Source: Hyphomonas sp.
Lineage (GTDB): Bacteria; Pseudomonadota; Alphaproteobacteria; Caulobacterales; Hyphomonadaceae
DNA length: 64,000 bases
Direction of reading: 5' to 3'
Assembly (NCBI RefSeq): GCF_018402285.1
Contig: NZ_JAGYJH010000004.1
Coordinates: 124,001-188,000 of the forward strand
The notes beneath the pieces are model-generated. The model worked only from the letters and a program-made list of their open reading frames with translations, had not been told where the DNA came from and made no database searches. Made by a program: the position numbers and the translations under genes. Below, in pieces: positions 58,266 to 64,000 of the stretch (its first letter is position 1; each line of letters begins with the position of its first letter).

Positions 58266-58692
58266 CAGCGAAACGGTGCAGCCTCTGCCGCGCGAAGGGT
58301 TCGCGCTGACGCCGTCCCGCGGAAAGTTTACCATCCATAATGGCCCGAGCTACCGCGCAGCTGCTGCGGGAGATATGCGCACGGGCCTCTGGGTTCTCGA
58401 CCGCCATTGCAACGGCATGGGCTTCCTGCATGGCGGGATGATGTCGGCCTTTGCCGACAGCGCGCTGGCCTGGGCTGTCTGGAGCGCGACGGGCAAGATG
58501 TCGGTGACCATACGCCTGACGCTCGAGTTCATGGAGATCGCCCGCCAGGGCGAGTGGATTGAAGCCCACCCGGAAGTGTCTTCCATCGACGGGGATTTCA
58601 TTCATGTCAGCGCGAACATCGTGAAGGAAGACGGCGGCCTGGCCGCGCGGGCCAGCGCGGTTTTCCGCACTGTCCGCCGCAAAGCCGATTGA
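58258..58692 (+). CDS. PaaI-type hotdog thioesterase
   Basis: 144 residues with the hotdog motif FLHGGMMSAFADSALAWAV, which contains the typical HGG and catalytic acidic residue. It probably hydrolyses an acyl- or aryl-CoA. GTG at 58258 gives an 8-nt overlap with the DUF192 gene; the longer open frame from 58093 lies within that gene. Convergent with an acyl-CoA synthetase gene, consistent with CoA metabolism. Confidence 0.85.
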   Translation: MADSETVQPLPREGFALTPSRGKFTIHNGPSYRAAAAGDMRTGLWVLDRHCNGMGFLHGGMMSAFADSALAWAVWSATGKMSVTIRLTLEFMEIARQGEWIEAHPEVSSIDGDFIHVSANIVKEDGGLAARASAVFRTVRRKAD

Positions 58693-58707
58693 TCTGAACC
58701 AGCAGGA

Positions 58708-60318
58708 TCAGCCGGGGATGCCGAGCTCGTTCAGCGCGAAGGCCTTGATGGACTTGTAGTCCGCCTTGCCGTTCGGCGCGCGGCCAAGATTGTCCTTGAA
58801 CAGAATACGTTTGGGCGCCTTGTAGCGGGCCAGCTTCGTCTGGATGTAAGCGCGCAGTTCGTCTTCCGAGACATCCTTGCTCACGGAAACAACAGCCGTC
58901 ACAGCTTGACCCCATTTGTCGTCGGGCACGCCGACAACGAGGGCGTCACTGACAGCGCCATGCGATTTCAGGGCTTCCTCGACCTCTTCGGGATAGACCT
59001 TTTCACCCGCAGTGTTGATGCAGTTCGATCCGCGCCCGAGCAGGGTGATGGTTCCGTCCTTCTCGACGGTGCACCAGTCACCGGGGATGGCATAGCGAAC
59101 GCCGCCGATCGTCTTGTAGGTCTTGGCTGTTTTCTCCGGGTCCTTGTAATAACCGAGCGGAACTGCGCCACCACGGGCGATGAAGCCTGGCTCCGTGCTG
59201 CCGGGAAGAACTTCGCGGTCGTCCTCGGTGAAGACCTTGCAGCTTGGTCCGATTTCAAACTTTGAAGTCTGTGTGCCGCCATCGGCCGTGGTGACGGAGC
59301 TGCCAAAGCCAACGGCTTCAGAGGCGCCGAAGCTGTCATTCAGGGTGACCTGGGGCATGTGCTTGAGGAGGCCCTGTTTGACTTCCGAGCTCCACATCAC
59401 CCCGGAAGAGATAATTGCCAGAACGCTCGACAGGTTCCAGCGGCCGGGGTTTTCATCAAGCGTCTTCAGCATTGGTTTGGCAAAGGCGTCACCGACGATC
59501 GCCATGGACGTCACCCCGTTCTGATGGACGGTGTCCCAGAGATTTTCAGGGCTGAACCTGGTTTTCTCCGAAAGCGTGACGACCGCTCCGCCATTCAGCA
59601 TGGCTCCCATGGCGGTGAACCAGCCCGTGCCGTGCATGAGAGGGCAGGCGGGCACTTGCCGGGAAAAGCGGCCAACCGTGACAGCGTTCTGGACATGCTC
59701 TTCCATCGTCGCGGGCACTGGCCCTCCCAGCTTACGGACGCCTTCCATGCTCGCTTCGCGCCAGATGTCGTGGGTCCACATGACACCTTTGGGCAGGCCG
59801 GTGGTTCCGCCAGTGTAGAGCAGGAAGATATCATCACCCGAACGTTCGCCCTTTATCGGTGACGGGTCTCCTGCTGTGGCCAAGGTCTCGTAGCAAAGGG
59901 CAAAGGGAGCAACCGTCTCGCCGCCGATCTGGACCCATGCTGTGACGCGGGGCAGGCGCGCGCGCACGCGCTCGACTTCGGCGAGGAACTCGGAGTCGAA
60001 GAACACGACGGTCGAGTCCGAATTGTCGATGATGTAGACGAGTTCGTCGTCCAGATAGCGGTAGTTGACGTTGACCGGCGAGAGGCTGGCTTTGAAGCAG
60101 GCCGCCATGGCCTCCATGTATTCGGGCTGGTTGCGCATGTAGAAGCCAGCCTTGTCGCCGCGCGCTATTCCGTGTGCCAGCAGGGCGCGGGCGAGGCGGT
60201 TGGTCCGGGCGGTGAAGCCCGGCCAGTAGATCCGGCGCTCTCCATGGGCGAGCGCCAGGTCGTCTGGTCCGAGCGCGGCGCCCACCGCATCGAGCATGTC
60301 ACCGAAATTCCAGTCCAT
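58708..60318 (-). CDS. Acyl-CoA synthetase (AMP-forming)
   Basis: 536-residue ANL-superfamily enzyme. Core motifs: P-loop-like LLYTGGTTGLPKGVMWTH, NDSFGASEAVGFG, ARGGAVPLGYYKDPEKTAK, hinge GRGSNCINTAGEKVYPEEVE, and catalytic lysine in PNGKADYKSIK. It activates fatty or other carboxylic acids; chain specificity cannot be read. The ATG at 60318 is preceded by GGAGG on the minus strand. Upstream ATG 60336 is less likely. Confidence 0.9.
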   Translation of the reverse strand: MDWNFGDMLDAVGAALGPDDLALAHGERRIYWPGFTARTNRLARALLAHGIARGDKAGFYMRNQPEYMEAMAACFKASLSPVNVNYRYLDDELVYIIDNSDSTVVFFDSEFLAEVERVRARLPRVTAWVQIGGETVAPFALCYETLATAGDPSPIKGERSGDDIFLLYTGGTTGLPKGVMWTHDIWREASMEGVRKLGGPVPATMEEHVQNAVTVGRFSRQVPACPLMHGTGWFTAMGAMLNGGAVVTLSEKTRFSPENLWDTVHQNGVTSMAIVGDAFAKPMLKTLDENPGRWNLSSVLAIISSGVMWSSEVKQGLLKHMPQVTLNDSFGASEAVGFGSSVTTADGGTQTSKFEIGPSCKVFTEDDREVLPGSTEPGFIARGGAVPLGYYKDPEKTAKTYKTIGGVRYAIPGDWCTVEKDGTITLLGRGSNCINTAGEKVYPEEVEEALKSHGAVSDALVVGVPDDKWGQAVTAVVSVSKDVSEDELRAYIQTKLARYKAPKRILFKDNLGRAPNGKADYKSIKAFALNELGIPG

Positions 60319-60394
60319 CCGTTTCCTCCGCAGCATTGTTTTTCGGCGATGCTAAGGAGGCAGAGGCGCCCCTGCAATCGTGACCCAAAGTAAA

Positions 60395-60422
60395 CAGCCC
60401 TCCGGAGCGATCCGGAGGGCTG
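60395..60422 (-). terminator. Rho-independent terminator after groEL
   Basis: Perfect 12-bp stem CAGCCCTCCGGA/TCCGGAGGGCTG with 4-nt loop; on the minus strand it is followed by TTTACTTT. Confidence 0.8.
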
Positions 60423-60455
60423 CTTTGGTTTTGCTGGGTCGCGAGGGGGACGGAC

Positions 60456-62132
<1,677 letters not shown>

Positions 62133-62159
62133 TCAGAAAGCGGAAAAAAAGGGCCGGAC

Positions 62160-62450
62160 TTACTTGTCCAGAACGCCCATGATGTCGCTTTCCTTCATGA
62201 TCAGCAGGTCTTCACCTTCGATCTTTACTTCGGTGCCGGACCATTTGCCGAACAGGACGCGATCGCCTTTTTTGACGTCGAGCGGAACGCGCTCATTGTC
62301 GTCACCAATGGCGCCGTTGCCGACAGCGACAACGATGCCTTCCTGCGGCTTTTCCTTGGCGTTATCGGGAATGATGATCCCGCCTTTGGTTTTTTCTTCT
62401 TCTTTCACGCGGCGCACGACGACGCGGTCATGCAGGGGGCGAAGTTTCAT
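62160..62450 (-). CDS. groES: Co-chaperonin GroES
   Basis: 96-residue GroES beginning [14 protein letters not shown], with the mobile loop around [18 protein letters not shown] and [14 protein letters not shown]. The ATG at 62450 is the family start; an in-frame extension to 62471 is not expected. Promoter and CIRCE lie 100 nt upstream. Confidence 0.97.
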   Translation of the reverse strand: MKLRPLHDRVVVRRVKEEEKTKGGIIIPDNAKEKPQEGIVVAVGNGAIGDDNERVPLDVKKGDRVLFGKWSGTEVKIEGEDLLIMKESDIMGVLDK

Positions 62451-62524
62451 TTTGACTGCCTCTTCGTTCAAAGCTGTCTCGGGGATGTGAGATAGACGGG
62501 TCTGCCGCCTGCGCTGCTCAAGGC

Positions 62525-62567
62525 GCGCATCGTTAGCACTCGCCCGAGCCGACTGCTAACGATGCGC
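62525..62567 (-). promoter_or_regulatory. Extended CIRCE operator of groESL
   Basis: Core 62533-62559 is TTAGCACTC-N9-GACTGCTAA, differing from the HrcA operator consensus (GAGTGCTAA in the right arm) at one base. The palindrome continues perfectly outward for eight more bases on each side (GCGCATCG/CGATGCGC), giving 17-bp arms. HrcA repression of groESL is inferred. Confidence 0.92.
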
Positions 62568-62569
62568 CG

Positions 62570-62598
62570 GAGATAGGGATTCCCGGTGCTGGCGTCAA
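62570..62598 (-). promoter_or_regulatory. groESL promoter
   Basis: On the minus strand TTGACG (62598-62593) and TATCTC (62575-62570) are separated by exactly 17 nt. Transcription would start near 62563, inside the CIRCE palindrome, the usual arrangement for HrcA repression. Confidence 0.75.
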
Positions 62599-62936
62599 CA
62601 GTCTCTGCGTGAAGGTTTTTTTGCGCCCGCTCAGCAGACAGCCCCGATGAATGCCTGAAAGTTGCAGTTTATTGAAATTATTGCAGTTTGAGACCTGCGC
62701 GCCCAACAAGGGTTGCCGCGCGGGCCGGCCTGGGGGGAGTGATCGGCGGTTCGCCTGACTTTGCAGGGCATCTGTTCATCTGAAGGCCCTCAGCCCGATG
62801 CGCTGGCAGGCTTGCCGCGCGCAGGAAGGTAAATTTTTCCTTGAAGCCGGGCAGTTAACTGACAGTCGCAGAAAAGGTCGACGTCAAAACTCTTGCGATA
62901 TGTTCGCAGACTTGAATGCCCGCAGGAGCCGGTTCG
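62599..62936 (+). other. Region between the groESL promoter and the diguanylate cyclase gene
   Basis: No gene is supported. It holds a direct repeat TTGCAGTTT (62662-62670 and 62681-62689, 19 nt apart) and a GTTAAC sequence about 70-90 nt before the next ATG. AGGAG (62923-62927) is the ribosome-binding site for the ATG at 62937. Confidence 0.55.
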
Positions 62937-63812
62937 ATGACAATCACGCGCAGCGACGCCTGGAGCGCTGTAAATTTCTTCATGCTGGTGGCGTGTACGG
63001 CCCTGTCCCTTTCGTTCACGGTCTCTCTCCTGTTCTACAAGATGGGTCTGCCTACCGACATTGGCGCTTATATCCGTCTGAACCTGTTTGTCTCTGCCTG
63101 TGTGGCATTGCCCACAGCCATCATTGCCTCGCTTCATGATTTCCACATGCGCGCCTATCAGCGCCGTCTGGAGGAAATGGCCTGGACAGATGCGCTGACG
63201 GGCCTGCTCAACCGTCGCTTTTTCATCCACGCCGCTGAAGAAGAACGCTCGCGCATGCGCCGCACCCGGCAGAGCGCAGCGCTCGTGCTCATCGACCTGG
63301 ATCACTTCAAGCAAGTCAATGATCTGCATGGCCATACGGGCGGGGATGTCGTCCTGAAGGAAGTGGCTGCGATCGCGCATTCAGAACTGCGGGGCCCGTT
63401 TGACCGCCTTGGCCGCTGGGGCGGGGAGGAGTTTGTTGTTCTGCTGAGCTGTGTGGACCAGGAGCAGGCGATGCTTGTCTGCGAGCGACTCCGCCGCCGG
63501 ATCGAACAAACAATTGTCAGGATCGGCACCAAGGAGGTTTCCGTAACAGCCAGCTTCGGGATGTGCATGATGAGCCCGGAGACGCCGCTCAATGCCGCCA
63601 TAGAATGCGCCGATGGCGCGCTCTATGCCGTCAAGCGCACCGGCCGCAACCACGTCCTGTGCCATCAAGTGCCGGAAGGGGATGCTGCGCCAATTGTTAC
63701 GTCGCTGCCCGTCCGGCGCCGTTTTGGAGCGCGCGGACAGCAAGTGGCGGCTGCGCCGCTGCCCGCCAATGACGGTGAGCGTGTTTCCGGCCGAAAGGCA
63801 GCTTCCAGCTAA
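62937..63812 (+). CDS. Diguanylate cyclase (GGDEF protein)
   Basis: 291 residues: two N-terminal membrane segments (about residues 10-32 and 45-66), then a GGDEF domain (about 85-245) with WTDALTGLLNRRFF, LIDLDHFKQVND and the active-site GRWGGEEFVVLL. It should make c-di-GMP from GTP. The usual RxxD inhibitory site is not canonical: an RGPFD sequence puts Arg one residue too far upstream. A basic, low-complexity tail follows. ATG at 62937 with AGGAG upstream. Confidence 0.88.
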   Translation: MTITRSDAWSAVNFFMLVACTALSLSFTVSLLFYKMGLPTDIGAYIRLNLFVSACVALPTAIIASLHDFHMRAYQRRLEEMAWTDALTGLLNRRFFIHAAEEERSRMRRTRQSAALVLIDLDHFKQVNDLHGHTGGDVVLKEVAAIAHSELRGPFDRLGRWGGEEFVVLLSCVDQEQAMLVCERLRRRIEQTIVRIGTKEVSVTASFGMCMMSPETPLNAAIECADGALYAVKRTGRNHVLCHQVPEGDAAPIVTSLPVRRRFGARGQQVAAAPLPANDGERVSGRKAASS

Positions 63813-63883
63813 GACCTGCTCCCGGCTTGCCGCGGTCCTGATTTCCTGATTGGAAACTGGCAGCCGCCCGCCGGAGACATTGC

Positions 63884-64000
63884 ATGTCATTACCGCCACC
63901 CCGTAAAGGCCCGCTGACCGATCTGCGGGTCATTGAGCTCGGTCAGCTGATTGCCGGTCCCTTTTGTGGGCAGATCTTTGCCGACATGGGGGCAGACGTG
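63884..64000 (+). CDS. CaiB/BaiF CoA-transferase family protein (5' end only)
   Basis: First 39 codons, open to the right edge of the window. The sequence has the family N terminus LRVIELGQLIAGPFCG followed by QIFADMGADV, matching the gene at 30001. ATG at 63884, with CCGGAG about 8 nt upstream. Specific substrate cannot be inferred. Confidence 0.85.
   Translation, partial: MSLPPPRKGPLTDLRVIELGQLIAGPFCGQIFADMGADV

Overview
The window is high-GC chromosomal DNA from an alphaproteobacterium. It most resembles the Hyphomonadaceae/Caulobacterales side of the class, possibly Hyphomonas; this is inferred from gene content only, with no database search. Supporting signs are the ntrY-ntrX-trkA-trkH-hfq-hflX-mazG order, a pyruvate dehydrogenase E1 beta with its own lipoyl domain, a tRNA-His of the alphaproteobacterial type (G1:U72, A73), a PopA-like protein with a degenerate GGDEF domain, a full CtrA-type box, and many TonB receptors and exported peptidases. 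I see no IS element, prophage, CRISPR array or rRNA. Nearly all of it reads as vertically inherited core genome.

Layout. 1-8143: nitrogen/redox two-component pair (ntrY cut by the left edge, ntrX), K+ uptake (trkA, trkH), RNA chaperone Hfq, HflX GTPase and convergent mazG. 8299-10086: sugar-acid genes (2-dehydro-3-deoxygalactonokinase, SMP-30 lactonase). 10242-12828: secE-nusG, tRNA-His, and an OmpA-type porin with 27 consecutive prolines. 12941-19506: six-gene arginine succinyltransferase (AST) operon containing an M20 hydrolase, a methyltransferase and a zeta-class GST, without astC or astE. 19503-28573: a lineage-specific hypothetical, DUF6285 and APH-type kinase, DUF502 protein, recG, sdhE, mfd. 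28586-31835: PopA-like protein, AMACR-type CoA enzyme, histidine phosphatase. 31836-32238: intergenic region with a CtrA box and a terminator, a candidate small RNA. 32239-33816: rpmF and eno.

33939-42160: a GGDEF-EAL protein, ftsB, then a translationally coupled pyruvate dehydrogenase operon (pdhA, MAPEG protein, pdhB, pdhC, lipoprotein, lpd). 42248-48063: a frameshifted zinc-type TonB receptor behind a Zur-like palindrome, an SDR, an NhaC antiporter coupled to an M19 dipeptidase. 48195-53629: a large TonB receptor divergent from an S9 peptidase. 53712-60318: purB, recJ, tRNA-Glu, a double cold-shock protein, DUF192, thioesterase, acyl-CoA synthetase. 60456-64000: groEL-groES with promoter and extended CIRCE, a diguanylate cyclase, and the first 39 codons of a CaiB-type CoA transferase.

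Themes. Central carbon flow (eno, pdh, sdhE) lies beside amino-acid and peptide catabolism (AST, M19, S9, TonB). Three GGDEF-family proteins point to c-di-GMP signalling tied to a CtrA-type cell cycle. The best leads for follow-up are the PopA-like protein, the CtrA-box small-RNA candidate, the Zur-box receptor with its frameshift in a His/Glu-rich repeat, the unusual AST operon and the E2 subunit lacking the usual catalytic-motif aspartate.
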